A model generated the notes under the pieces. The model saw only the letters and a program-made list of their open reading frames with translations, had not been told where the DNA came from and did no database searches. A program made the position numbers and the translations under genes. DNA of 64,000 nucleotides from Azadirachta indica (Eukaryota > Streptophyta > Magnoliopsida > Sapindales > Meliaceae): the NCBI GenBank assembly GCA_022749755.1, contig CM040453.1, positions 3,680,102-3,744,101 of the forward strand. The letters run 5' to 3'. Within the stretch, counting starts at the first letter, position 1, and every line of letters begins with the position of its first letter. Positions 38,243 through 50,700 of the stretch are shown here, piece by piece.

Positions 38243-40090
38243 ATTTCTTCCCTTTTTTTTCTTTTCCTTAAATATATACTTATCAATTCGTTAGGTTATT
38301 TAAAAAATTAATTCAAGTAGGATTTTGATTTGAGATAATCTTGGATTTAGTTAAATTTTAATTAGAAATAATTTAATATTTCGACTTATCTCTAATTTAG
38401 ATAAAATATGATTTATTTAAAAAGACTTTTTATTAGGTCCTACCTTAATGAAAAAAGGTTGATTGAAGTTTTATAAATTTAAACTTTTACCCTTTATCTT
38501 TCAAGTAGTTATTTTAGCAAGTTAATATACAGGTGAAAATCGATCCAATTTAAATGTTTCAGAGAAACAGTTCAACAATAAGTTCTCCGTTTTCGAAAGT
38601 AACGAAGTTACTTTTGAAACTAATAAGAATTCAGAAACCCATTATCTTTTACTGAATTTCCTGAGATCCCTTATTCTCAATTATGCACAATGCTAGATGT
38701 ATGATAATTTCAAATGAAGTAGCTGATGTTTTATTACTTAAGGAATGACGAGGATATGTCTCAATTACTGAGACCTTGATTAATGCTGTAAGTATATTTT
38801 GAATTTTTTTAATAGTCGGCCCACGACTCTTGGCCTTCCTAGTTTAATGTCTTCTCTGTTTTCCTTTGCTTAGAAAACAAAAGAAAATTTTCCTTTGCCT
38901 AGAAAATTTTGATTTTCACTTCTCATTTTTTTTTTATCCGTATCAATTCAAGTACTAAACCCTTTTGTCTTTCGATTTTTCATCTCTCTGTCTTCCTTTT
39001 CAATTGATATTATCCATTTCACTAGTTGTGTTCTGGTTTAGGTATATTTATGAGGATTGATTTTGCTTATGATTATTTTGTGTTGTTATTTTTATTTTTT
39101 GTTTTTTGATATGCATTTCTCTTTTTCGAATACTGGGTACTTCATTGTAATCTTTTTTCCTTTTCCTTAAATACATGTCAATTCATTAGGTTATTTGAAA
39201 AATTAGTTCAAGTAGAATTCTGATTTGAGATAATCCTGAATGTAGTGAAATTCTAATTAAAAATAATTTAATATTTTGGCTTGTCTCTAATTCAGATAAA
39301 ATATGACTTCTTCAAAAAGATTTTTTATTAGGTCTGACCTTAATAAAAAACTTTGATTGAAAATTTATAAATTTAGACTTTTACCCTTTATTTTCGAGAC
39401 CTTTATTCTTTAATATGAGTTCAGGTAGTTATTTTATCAAGTTAACATACAAGTGAAAATCGATCCAATTTAAATGTTAGAAAAACGGTTCAACAGTAAG
39501 TCCCCTATTTTCGGAAGTAACGAAGTTACTTTTAAAACTAATAAGAATCTATAAACCCATTATCTTTTATTAAATTCTCTAAAATCCCTTATTCTTAATT
39601 GTGCAAAATGCTAGGTGTATGATAATCTTAAACAAAGTAGCTGATGTTTTATTACTTAAGGAATGAAAGAGGATATGTCTCAATTACTAAGACCAAGACC
39701 CTGATTAGTATAGTGCTGTAAGTATATTTTGAATTTTTTTAATAGTCAGCCCACGACTTTTGGCCTTCCTAGTTTAGTATCTTATCTGTTTTCCTTTGCT
39801 TAGAATGCAAAAGAAAATTTTTCTTTGGCTAGAAAATTTTGATTTTCACTTTTCATTTTTTTTTATCTACATCAATTCAAGTACTAAACCTTTTTGTCTT
39901 TCAATTTTTTATCTCCCTATCTTCCCTTTCAATTAATATTATTCATTTCAATGGTTGTGTTCTCGTTTAGGTATTTTTATGAGAATTGATTTTGCTTCTG
40001 ATTATTTTGTGTTGTTCTTTTTGTTTTTGGTTTTTTGTTATGCATTTCTCTTTTCCTGATGTTGGGTACTTCATTGTAATCTTTTCTTTT
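38243..40090. repeat. ~0.9 kb tandem duplication
   Basis: Unit 1 (about 38243-39150) and unit 2 (about 39155-40090) share a long series of landmarks in order: TCCTTAAATA, AAGTAACGAAGTTACTT (a perfect 7-bp-arm hairpin around GAA), AAGTAGCTGATGTTTTATTACTTAAGGAATGA, GTAAGTATATTTTGAATTTTTTTAATAGTC and GATTATTTTGTGTTGTT. Equivalent points are about 915-925 bp apart, with roughly ten percent divergence by eye. Confidence 0.85.
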
Positions 40091-40639
40091 AGCGAAGATG
40101 TCGGTGCCACACAACTATATAGTTTTTGTTCCTCTAGATTTTGAAGTTGGTATAGTAAAGGTATAATGTTTGGTTATACTGGGTTAGATGTCGGTACAAT
40201 AGAGGTATACTTATTTTTGTTTCTCTGGACTTTATATTTTGACATCGCGGAGATGCATGATTTTGGTTTATTTGAGCAAAAAATTGGTACCTTGGTGGTT
40301 TATTTTTATATTCATTTGGATTTTGTAGCTCATCGAGGGGTGCACATTTAGTTCATCGGAACAGGCAATTGGTATCTTGATGGTACCATAAGACTTAGTT
40401 TTATTTATCGCAAGGGTAATGTGTTGGTATTTTATTTTTTTGGTAACTTAAGGGGACTTTCTTTTATTTATTGTAAGAACTATTTTGAATAGTCTGAGAA
40501 AATAATATTTTATCTACCGCCTTCTAGTAGTCCAAGGGAACATTGTTTTGTTTACCGTGAAGGCGATTTTTAGTAATTCGAGTAAGATTTATCTTATTTA
40601 CCGCGAGGGTAGTTTTTGGTATCGCATGGATGCATATGT

Positions 40640-41620
40640 TTTTTTTTAACAGATAATGTCGATACCTTGTGGGCACAATTTTGTCTTTTTAGATTTAGTA
40701 ATTTTTGGCATCGCGTAGACGCATGTAGCTTTTTTAAGTAGAGGATTTCGTACCTCGTGAATACTTATTTGGTTATTCTGAACTCTGTAATTTTGGTAGT
40801 GCAAAACTACAGTGATTGGCCTTTCTGAGCATAATCTCAGCAGCACGGAGCTACAATGTTTGACCCTTTTAGGAAAGATGTTAGTAGTTTTGGCAGTGTA
40901 GAGCTATAATATTTGGCCCTTCTAGGCATAATCATTGCAGCACAAAGCTGCAATATAGGCATAATTTTGGCAGCGTAGAGCTGCAATGTTTGGCCTTTTT
41001 GGACATAACCATAGCAGTATGGAGCTGCAGTACAAGCTTAATTTTAATAGCACAGAACTACAATATTTGGCCTTTCTGGGTATAGTCTTAGCAACGCGGA
41101 GCTACAATATTTGGCCCTTTTGAGTATAATCTTAGCAGTGCGGAGCTGCAGCGTTTGACTCTTCTGCGCATAGTCTTGGCAGTGCGAAGCTATAGTATTT
41201 TGCCTTTCTAGGCATAGTCATGGAAACAAGGAGTTGTAGTATAGGTATAATTTTGGTAGCACGAAACTGTAATATTTGGGCCTTTTGGGCATAGTCTTGT
41301 AGTGTGAAGCTGTAATATTTTGCCCTTTTGGGCATAGTTTTAGCAATGCTGCAATGTAAGCATAATTTTGGCAACGCAGAACTTTAGTATAAGCATAATT
41401 TTGACAGCGTAGAGCTGCAGTGATGGGCCATTCTAGGCATTGAAATTGGCACCGCAGAGATGCATTGACTTGACCCTTGTGGGGCGATAAATTTGGCACT
41501 GTGGAGATGCATTGTTTTGGCCCTTGTGGAGCAATGAAGATGGCACCACGAAGGTGCATTGTATTAGCCTTCACAAGGCATTGAAGCTGGCACCATGGAG
41601 GTGCATTGTTGGCTTTTTTA
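40640..41620. repeat. Degenerate minisatellite, period roughly 55-60 bp
   Basis: A block of variant repeats with the approximate core GGCAGCGCGGAGCTGCAAT, then TTTGGCCCTTCTGGGCAT and AATCTT. The later copies (41440-41620) shift to GGCACCG..GAGGTGCATTG with a longer spacer. Looser versions of the core (GGTATCGCATGGATGCAT, GACATCGCGGAGATGCAT) extend upstream to about 40090. The open frames crossing the block on the minus strand are a by-product of the repeat. Confidence 0.85.
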
Positions 41621-41639
41621 ATCTTCTATTATTGGAAAT

Positions 41640-44220
41640 AATGAGAAGATGAAAGGTTATAGAATATCACCATAATTTGTTTAAACTTAAACAAATAAAC
41701 GATGTTATATATAGTAAAGACATTTATATTATATGAATAAATTAAACATGTCACCAATTCATGATATATAGAATAAGATTAAAGGAGAGTATACATGAAA
41801 TGATATTATATTTTATTAATTTGTTCAAAATATAAATTTTCTTTAATAAAAGGAGATCAATTTCAAAATTAACATACACATTTATTTTGAATAATACTTA
41901 ATTCTTTTAATAGTTTAATTAGAAATAATAACCTTAATGTTCTCTCTTTTTTTTTTTAATTTTTTTCTATTTATGCTAGTAATTGAGTTTTTTTCTAAAC
42001 TGTGAAGATAATTATACAATTATAAACAAAAAACAAAAAACTATGAAGATAATTTCAAAATCATATAATAATGAATTAAAAATAATAGTATCTTCAATTC
42101 AAGGCATAAATATAGTATGCTTATAAATAAATTATAAATTTTTTACGCTATATTATAGACAATTATACAAGAATTATCTTAGTAAGTCATTAGCGTCAAA
42201 TATTAAATTTTTAGACAATTTTGATATAAAATATAAATATTCAAAGCTAAATAGTGTAAATAATCAATAGATAAAGATTTATAAAACGTTAATATTGTAT
42301 TCAAATAATATATGCCTCTAGACTCAAATGATATTTATTATTAAGAGGGTGATATTTATATAGGATTCAATTGATGTTTATTTTCAGGCCTTAATGATAT
42401 TAAAGTGTTGACCTAAATAACATTTACTATTTAGTACGGTAATATTTTTAAATAAATTCAACTATATTTAATCTTAGACTCGATATTTTATATTAGACCT
42501 GACTAATATTTAATTTAAATTATACATTGACGGTGATTGATTTTTTTTATTTTTATTCATTCAATTAATTATTTTCTTGTTCCTAGCGTTACCTCTTTTC
42601 TCTATGTCACAGACAGTTGTTTGGTTTCACTTTTGTAATTTTCCAATTAGAATCATAAGAGAATATGTTGTTGTAGACTCTAATAATATAAGGTCACGTC
42701 ATCAAATTGCCAAGACACTGAAAGAAGAAATTAAAGAGAAAAGAAAAAGAGCTCAAACTATCACTTGTATTATCTAAAATCACAAAATGGCTCAAAACTT
42801 ATTAAATTCAACACTGGAAGTTACCATGAAATATTCATAAGATAAGATTATTTGCTCTTCTGTAGGTTGGGTTTAATAAAAATTTTCAAAAACTACTTTA
42901 TATAATATTGATTATTATCCAAACATCAGGAGGAAGCATGTATAATAGCTAGAAATCACAGTTGGAAAGAGAGAAAATGTGATGCCCAAACTCATGACAA
43001 AATCTGAATTTTCAAATGAATCAAATTTAAAATTCAAATAGTATGTGAAAATTGCCTTCAGAGTAATGCAAAAGACCAAAAAATAGCCAACCTATCTTTC
43101 TTATTAGTTAAAGTGATAAGGTCACGATATACTGGCAAGGATCTATGTTTAAAATCGACAAATGACAAATATAACCTAGAAAAGAAAGGAAAAGAACCCA
43201 AGTTTAAGAAGAATGACATACATATCACAAATTTAAAACCAAATATAGAGAATCCAAAACCAGCGAACAGAGAAAGTTTAAATCTTAGCTCATCAAAATT
43301 TAGACCATTCAAATATAAGGAAATATGCATAAAAAAGTATAGAGAAAATGCGAAATAGATTATAAGAATTTACCTTTAAAATGGAGAACTTATGAGAGGA
43401 ATGTAGATTCCCATAAAAGATGGTAAGGCAGTTGTCACTTGTCATCCATGCTTCCTTTTTTTTTTTAATTTAAATATGGTAACTTGAAACGTAGATAAAG
43501 AAAATGCAAAAGAAAATAAAGAAAAAAGGAAAAAAAAAAGTTTGCCTAGCATTGTTTAAATAAGTTATTTCGTTCCACTTTTCCTTATTTTCCGGCAAAA
43601 AATGAAGATCAATTATTATAATATGCTATCAACCGAATAGGATTTTTCCAAAGTCCATATCAGAAAAAGAGAGAAAATGAAGCAAAAAATTAGAGAATAA
43701 AGAATGAAGAACATAATAAAGAAAATATGGGACAATAAAGAAAAGCACTGTCCCTGCTCACTCAATCTCACAAATCCTGAGTACTAATTTGGTTTTGGGT
43801 TTTGTCTTTGAAATATTACTTTTCTTGTCTTTTTTTTAATTATAATTTAACTATATACAACATATTGAGCAAAAGTTTAAATACGACAATTATATTACAT
43901 CCTAAATATCTATATATACTTTAACACCAATTTAGCCATGGCCATATATTCATACCTATTAATTATCCTATTGATTATCTTATAATTTGATAAATCAATA
44001 TACATAACCATCAGATATTAAACCACGGATGCAATTTATATAAATAAAAATAAATTCATGCATGCAATTAATACAAATAAAAATAAGTCTATATATGCAA
44101 TTAATACGACAAAAATAAATTCATACCTTATGTTTTACTATGAAATTTTGTTGCCGTAATAATTTTCTCTTATATAATAAGAAATTAGCTTTTTGTTCTC
44201 TTTCCACATACAGTGCCAAC
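41640..44220. other. AT-rich non-coding stretch
   Basis: No gene was recognised. If the LTR-like model is right this is the decayed internal part of that element. A poly-T and A-rich zone lies at about 43448-43540. Confidence 0.5.
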
Positions 44221-44695
44221 TGTTGATACCATATTTTCCTACAGACTGTACCAATTGTTAATATCATATTTCGTCACCTGCTATCAGTTAATAAATTTAT
44301 TTGTATATGAAGAAAAAATCATTTTCTTCCCTTTTTTCTTTTTTTTTTAATATTTATCAATTCGTTAAGATATTTGAAAAAATAGTTTATGTGAGATTCT
44401 AATTTGAGATAATTCTAATTTGACATTTAGTGGAATTCTAATTTGAGATAATTTAGTACTTTGACTTATTTCTAATTTAGATAAAATATGATTTCCCTAA
44501 AAAAAACTTTTTATTAGCTTTGACTTTAATAAAAAAAGTTGATTAAAATTTTATAAATTTGAATTTTTACCTTTTATTTTTTGAGTTTTTTTTTTAATAT
44601 GAGTTCAAGTAATTATATTTTATCGGAATAACATACAAAGTGAAAATCAACCCAATTTAGGTGTTAGAGAAACGGTCCAACAACCCTATTAGACA

Positions 44696-45680
44696 AAATT
44701 TTAAATTAGAAGACAAACATTACTTAGTTTAAGTTTACAAATAAATTCAAATGCATCATTAAAATAATAGCTAGTACCAAACATGCAGTTTGGTATAAAA
44801 CTATGTGTATAGGGAATAGAAAAGGTGTATTTGATTCACGTTGAAGTTTATTAGATAAAACCCCGGTCTATGCGGTTCGATTGACCCCTCTAAATACCTC
44901 AATAAATGTTCGTATCTACTAACTTTATATGAATTTGTGCAGTCACTAAATTTATTGAAAAAAATTTATGATTAACTATATACGTACATAAATTTACCAT
45001 TTATGAACTTTTTGTTAATTTATTTAATTTTGATTTTTTATGAAAATAAATAAATAATTATGTAAAAAAATAAAATGGAAAAGAATATTAGAATAGCGTT
45101 TCATCCGAAATTCATTTGCTCAACTGGGTCGAACGCTTATATAAAATCATAAATTAACAATTTGAACTCAACAAGAATACTATCACTTCATTATTTATCA
45201 ACACCAAATATCAATTTAAAAATAAATAATACAATTATTTGCTTAAGCTTAAAAGTTTTACAATTATACATCTGTACGTGTAAACCAAACATTTCCATAA
45301 TTTCTTACGAGTAGAAATTGAAAATCAAATTAATTTATTTTACTATCTCAATTTAATAAATTCAATTAATTAAAAGCGATAATTATTCACTCAGTTAAAT
45401 TTAATTTATTCATTATAAATCAAAACCCTAATTTTTTGAATATGAAATTAGTAAAACAAGGCAAATTATTAGACCCTAATTTGAAAAAAATAGATAAATA
45501 AATAAAATAAGACCAAAAAGACTTCCCTTTATCATTAAATTCCTTATTAATAAAATTTCCATATTAACCAACGTCCAATAATTATTAATTGCACTACATA
45601 TTAATCACTCTAGTTTCTCTCAACTTCTTATATTTTTCTTCTTCTTCCACAAACCAAATTCATCAGAAAACAAATTGATC
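44696..45680. other. Intergenic region upstream of the C2 genes
   Basis: AT-rich DNA without recognisable coding sequence. The last ~80 bp (CT-rich, CTTCTTCTTCC) look like the leader of the first C2 gene. Confidence 0.5.
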
Positions 45681-45835
45681 ATGACTCGCAATTGGCAGGC
45701 AAGTTTCTCTCCGATAATTCTTGTGCAATATATATATTAGGGTGGTTTTTCATTTATTTTTTCACATTAACGGTTTTAACTAATGGCAACAGACCTGAGG
45801 CTCAGTATTCTCCGAGTAGAAAAAGAAAGAAGAGA

Positions 45836-46276
45836 ATGGACTACATTACTGTTTTAAACTGTGCAATCTACCATGCTGAAGACATAGACAATCCGAGCAG
45901 ATATCCTCCTGTAACCGAAAGAAACTACTTCGCTGTTTTCTGGGCCGAGCCTGGAAGAGAATTCATCACTCATGCCGCCACAGGATTGCCGAATCCAGTT
46001 TGGAAAGAGAGTTTTCAGATGATTTTACAACAGCCGGTGGATTCTGGATTCCTGAGCCTGGAGATTGTGCGAGTAAATTCAAAGTCTGATCCTGGAACTT
46101 CCACCGGCTTGAGAACGGTGGGCAGAGCTAAGATTCCTTTACCCAAGGAAGTTTCGACGAAGACAGCTGGGAGATTTGGGCTTGTGAGATTTGATGGGGA
46201 TACGGGCATCAAGGCTGAAGGCCACATTACACTCTCCATCGAATTGCAGAAGATTTATTGCTCACCTAATGCTTAG
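45836..46276 (+). CDS. C2-domain protein (SRC2-like family), small
   Basis: About 146 aa if the ATG at 45836 (MDYITVLNCAIYHAEDI) is used. The body is a single C2 domain: NYFAVFWAEPGREFITHAATGLPNPVWKESF, then SLEIVRVNS and TVGRAKIPLP, matching the order of beta strands in plant C2 proteins of the SRC2 type. It resembles the neighbouring gene (VFW.(E/D)P..., PVW(K/N)E.F), which suggests an old tandem duplication. Such proteins bind membranes, often with calcium, but several usual calcium-ligand Asp positions are not obvious here, so calcium binding is uncertain. The start is also uncertain: an upstream ATG (45681) could be joined through a 107-nt GC-AG intron (45699-45805), giving 162 aa starting MTRNWQ. 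Confidence 0.75.
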   Translation: MDYITVLNCAIYHAEDIDNPSRYPPVTERNYFAVFWAEPGREFITHAATGLPNPVWKESFQMILQQPVDSGFLSLEIVRVNSKSDPGTSTGLRTVGRAKIPLPKEVSTKTAGRFGLVRFDGDTGIKAEGHITLSIELQKIYCSPNA

Positions 46277-46836
46277 TGCTTGTGCTTGCTTACTTTCATG
46301 CAGCTGTTAGATTTTCCTTATTCGGGCAAATTCTGATAATTTTATCGTTGTTAGATATTTTAATTTCCAGATTTTCTTCATAGACTTTGTACTGCTTTGT
46401 ATATATTCAAATTTTATTAATACCTAAATCGTATTGAAATTTTTCTTAAAGAAAATTAAACAATTTTTTTTTCTTGAAATCTCTGAAAAATGCTACTAAG
46501 AGATTAACTCCTAAATATATAAAATTAAATATATTTTATGATGCAAAACACTGAAAAAATATGACGTAGAACTGTCGTATGTTAATTCTGCCGCGCCAAT
46601 AATTTTCGGCTTAATGCAAATAGCAAGCCCAATGTCACGTCTGCGTTGATATTCTTAGGTCCAAACTAAAACCCAATCACAAGCCCAATCAGAAGCATTG
46701 CTAAAGGCGAGGGCTAAAGGGCAAAAGAGCCATTCCACTTGAATTCATTGATTCATTCCCTCGCTGTTTGGCTATTCCCCGGCGCTCTCGTCCCATCATT
46801 TTCCTCTTCTGCTGTCAGCGCCAACACCGTAAAATA

Positions 46837-47511
46837 ATGGTTTCCGCTCGACCTCCGCCTGCGAGAACCTTAGACCTAGACCTCACAATAGTTTCCGCAA
46901 AACATCTCAAAAACGTTAACTGGAAAACCGGCATCTTGAAGCCTTACTGCGTGTTCTGGGTCGACCCAACCAACCGCATAGCCACTAAGGCCGACGATTC
47001 CGGGTCTACCCGACCCGTATGGAACGAGAAATTTACGCTCCCCTTGACACGCCCCCTGCACGAATCCGTGTTTGCCTTAGATGTCTTCCATTCTATACCA
47101 TCCGAAACACCGAAACCGTTGGTTGGCACTCTCCGACTCTCGCTCACTCACTTGCCAGACCGGGATGACATATCACGGATCCGAACTTTCGAGCTCAACC
47201 GTCCTTCTGGACGTCCCCAGGGTGAGATCCGGGTGAAGATCGGAGTCCGCGAACGTCCACCCCAAGTATTCCAAAATTTCCATTTTCCTCCCCCGCCCAG
47301 CTTTTATTACCCTTCTGCCCCTCCTCAATTTTACCCAACCCGTGACTACAGAGAATACTCTCCCGCGCCGTACCCGTTTCAACCGTCTCCCTCTCCGTCC
47401 CGGTCGCCGTCGTTACCTCACAGCCCGTTACCCGAGCCGTACAATCCGTATTCGTCGGAGTATTATTATTCGTCAGCTCCGCCTCAGCCACTTCAGCCCA
47501 GACCGGCATAG
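46837..47511 (+). CDS. C2-domain protein with Pro-rich tail (SRC2-like), frame broken at the end
   Basis: From ATG 46837 (MVSARPPPARTLDLDLTIVSAKHLKNVNW) the open frame gives 224 aa. Residues ~12-140 form a C2 domain (YCVFWVDPTNRIATKADDSG, PVWNEKFTLPL, ALDVFHS, LVGTLRLSLTHL), followed by a Pro/Ser/Tyr-rich stretch (SPSRSPSLPHSPLPEPYNPY). The frame ends at 47511, but family proteins normally continue into a Gly-rich hydrophobic C-terminus, which is present just downstream in another frame (next entry). A one-base loss near 47500-47511, or a sequence error there, would explain it. The function is probably membrane- or calcium-linked signalling, inferred from the family only. Confidence 0.8.
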   Translation: MVSARPPPARTLDLDLTIVSAKHLKNVNWKTGILKPYCVFWVDPTNRIATKADDSGSTRPVWNEKFTLPLTRPLHESVFALDVFHSIPSETPKPLVGTLRLSLTHLPDRDDISRIRTFELNRPSGRPQGEIRVKIGVRERPPQVFQNFHFPPPPSFYYPSAPPQFYPTRDYREYSPAPYPFQPSPSPSRSPSLPHSPLPEPYNPYSSEYYYSSAPPQPLQPRPA

Positions 47512-47744
47512 ATCGGCCCACGGGTGGGTACAGTGGGCCGTCAGCGCCCGTTGATTTCGTGCAGTTCGATCAGCAGCCGACAAGCAGTGGAAAAAAGGAG
47601 TTGGGGACGGCATTGGGTGTGGGCGCGGTGGCTGGGGGTCTAGTTGGACTCTCAACGGGGGATGGGGAGAAAATTGCGGAGAAGATGACTAAGATTAACC
47701 CAGTTGTACGTGATGATTTCAGCGATTATCGCGTTGATTATTAA
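47512..47744 (+). other. Out-of-frame C-terminal continuation of the second C2 gene
   Basis: A different forward frame encodes DRPTGGYSGPSAPVDFVQ, then GKKELGTALGVGAVAGGLVGLS and RDDFSDYRVDY before a stop at 47744. The GVGAVAGGLVGL segment and the RDD.SDY.DY ending are the usual C-terminus of SRC2-like C2 proteins. No convincing splice pair was seen that would join this to the upstream frame. Confidence 0.65.
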
Positions 47745-50700
47745 GGTTAACTTATATAACTAATTGAGTAGTTAATGGTTTCACGGTATATATGTATGTA
47801 GGTGTAAATTTTGTTTTGATGCTTGATGTTTATGATGAATAATGATAAACGGACTTTCTTGGGTGAGAAGCTCTTTCATGATTTTATGCAATTCTTACAT
47901 TTGCTTACTTCATGTTATAATTCTATGCTAACAATGGCATATAGTTCACGCCTGTATAAAACGCATCTATGGGGAAAAATTGTGTGCTCTTATTATATGG
48001 CTTCACAATCATGAATACAATTGCTGTGCATGTGGAAGCATAGTATTTGAATGTTGGAGAAGGATATTGGTTGACTTGAAGCTATCTAAGCGTGAAAAGG
48101 AGAGGTTGACACTAATTTCTAGTGGGAGGTTTTTGCTTATTTGAATAATGGAAAAGAGACTTAACGTTATGGTGGTGAGAGATAAGTTTTCCTAATTGTT
48201 GTGCATTTATCAATCCTCTAAGGTTGAACTGAAAATGAAGTACAAAATCATGGAAATCATGAATAGTATATTAGTTTATGAATTTATTATTTTCATTGCA
48301 TTCATTTTCAATCTTGCAAATCTCTCCATCTGTTTCAAGTTGTAATTGGCTTTAGCCTGGTAAATTTATTTGCCAGAGCGGGGATAGATGTGATAAATTG
48401 CTAACTCGCATTTACATCTGTAACTTTGATTTCCATTCACTTTTAAACGATTGAACTGTTAGTACGAGAGATGAATGAAGCCCTCCCTTTGCCTTCCTTC
48501 CCACCGCGCCACCCCCACCCCGACACTCACACATAGTCTATCCTTTGCGTAGGGGAATTGGTTACCTCTGGTTTTGTAAAAAGTGTTAGCAAACTCTTTA
48601 TTTGGTGTGTGATTAAAGTGCTCGTTTCATATAATAAGAGTAAATTGTTGATGAGTCGGTTTGTGATTCTTTAGAGACAAATTCAGTGAGTCAAATTTGT
48701 TTGTCTTGAAATGGTTTAGTCTCTTGCAAACAAAGAGCCAAAATGATTAGTACTTGTTAGAATATAAGACTAACTAGAAACAAGAAATATTGCTTTCAAT
48801 TATTATTTAGCAATGTGGTACTACAGTGCTTGGCCGTTTGCAAGACCATTTTCAATTCAGCCACCTGATGGCATATTTGGAGGTTCAGATACTTTTGCTC
48901 GAGTTGTGTTTTTCGGCGTTGTCAAATGGGAAAGGATGTTGAATCTCGTCTTGTTCGTCTTGGATGTTGATGTGATGATGTTTGTTGTTTGGTGGATTAT
49001 GGCATCCTGGCGCCGCCAAAGTATTGCCTTTGGAGCAGTGAGGTAGAGTGTAGGGTCCAACGCCGAGCCCGTGTGGAGAAGGGCTTTTTTGAATTTTAGA
49101 CTTAAAAACGCTATTTCTTTTGGTTGGCCTAGAAAACCCAAGCAGATGTCTGTTCTCTTAAATGCTTGCTCCCCGCCCGACTCTTGTGGGCTAAAATACT
49201 ATTACAATTCGTGTTACTTGGAATGGGATTGTGTGCATTTAAAACCCAGTCTAAAATCCCACCTCCTTCTTGGGCCTTTAGCACGACATAGACAGACACC
49301 ATTAGTGTTCTTTGATCTCTTTTAGACTCCCTGTTGTCACGAATTCCCTATTACCACTCCGAGAATCTTGGTTATCAGTGAAATGTTGATAATTATTTAT
49401 ACTTCAAGGTGGGGTCTAATAAGACAAGACATTGGAGCTGAGTAGCACTACTGAATTAACATTTCAATTGAAATCGATTGATTTTAATTGTTTTTGAACG
49501 AGTACAAGGGATTGACTTAAATTTACATTTTGAAAAACCAATAATTGATATATAATTTCATTATCGAAAATTCATCCATACCAAACCCATAATTTGTTTA
49601 AGAATTTCTTTTTTTTCTTGTTCAATAAACAATGACCGACGGAGTAGAACGTTGCCTTGTGGATGAGATAAGATTGTAACTCTCCACAGTGGAACTTGTG
49701 GAAAAACATGTCCGAGTACAAAGTTTTGGGTTAGTTGGACTCTGGCCAATTTTTAAAGTAATATCTACTGTAGTTGGGTTCATTATGTTTTGTCATAGGC
49801 ATAATAGCCCATTGGCTGGAAATGGACTAAAAATGTATGGACGTCCCTGTCGTTGAAGGGGGTGGGCAAAAGGAATCTAACGGATTTTTATTCTTATATA
49901 TATTTGCAATTTGATATACAAAAGAAAATAAAAATTACATCCATTCCTATCCACCAAGTTTTGTCTTGTTCGGTTGGCCTTTCTAAATTCTAATCGCTAG
50001 AATTCAATTATATTAAAAATATCTTTTGCAGATGATTGGACATTACGAGTCTACTGTCGCCTCCCACAATTGGGATGACAACTCCCACTTTCGCCTGAAA
50101 TCTTCACCTGTGGGCCGCGGCTGCAGCCTGCGGGTCCGGTCCTTCCCCTTCCCCTTCCCCTGAAACGACTTCGATCAAAGTTGTAGTCAACTGCCTCAGT
50201 TCTAAATCCAATTTCTCAAATATAGCATAAGAAGAAATTTTAAATTCAAATTAAGAGCGTGATTAATATTATTAAAGTATTATAATTCCGAATTCATAAA
50301 TATTGTGAAATGAAAGTAAAATATTAAATATCAGTATAAAAACTAAAAAGAGAATAATATTTTTATAATTTTTGTAAGTGGAAGTCAAATGTACTAAATA
50401 TACCTTAACTAGATCCAATAGTGAAATAATATTGGTTTAATTTATTTGAAAAAAAAAAAAAAAACTGTCTAGAGACCTGATTGCACAATTGAGCACGTAA
50501 TCAAATCATTTTGTTTTTAAGTGATTGCTTTTGGAGTGAAGGCTGAATGGATTCGGCCCGATTGTTGATTGTGGAATTTGATCATACCCCCGATCGCAAT
50601 TTTTGTTGTTTATCCCGATTTAGACAATAATTTAATACAATGAGCCAAAGCCCACAAAATTATCACAATTTTCTGACGTCAGAGAAGTCAACTTCTTCTT

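Larger units (their letters stand above)
38177..44695 (-). mobile_element. Degenerate LTR-like element (tentative)
   Basis: Two direct copies of a sequence starting TGTTGATACCATATTT, followed by TCGTCACCTG, TATCAATTCGTTA, ATTTGAGATAAT and TTTTTATTAG, lie at 38177-38560 and 44221-44695. Read on the minus strand, the sequence beside the second copy is GTTGGCACTGTATGTGG, which resembles the GGCGCCGTCTGTGGGAA text commonly found just inside the 5' LTR of plant Gypsy elements. That would place a truncated 5' LTR at 44221-44695, an internal region without coding capacity at about 41640-44220, and a long 3' LTR (38177 to about 41640) containing the tandem duplication and minisatellite. No gag or pol text is visible, so this could be a LARD-like or badly decayed element. 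Confidence 0.45.

Noticed and set aside
41132..41574. Minus-strand open frames with repeated LCxxAxxAKYYSF-like text
   Set aside because: They are translations of the minisatellite; the repeat explains the protein periodicity.
48813..49325. Open frames on both strands that look weakly protein-like
   Set aside because: Overlapping frames with low-complexity hydrophobic text and no recognised motif.
50140..50162. CCTTCC-type run considered as a regulatory element
   Set aside because: A simple hexamer-like repeat without nearby promoter evidence.
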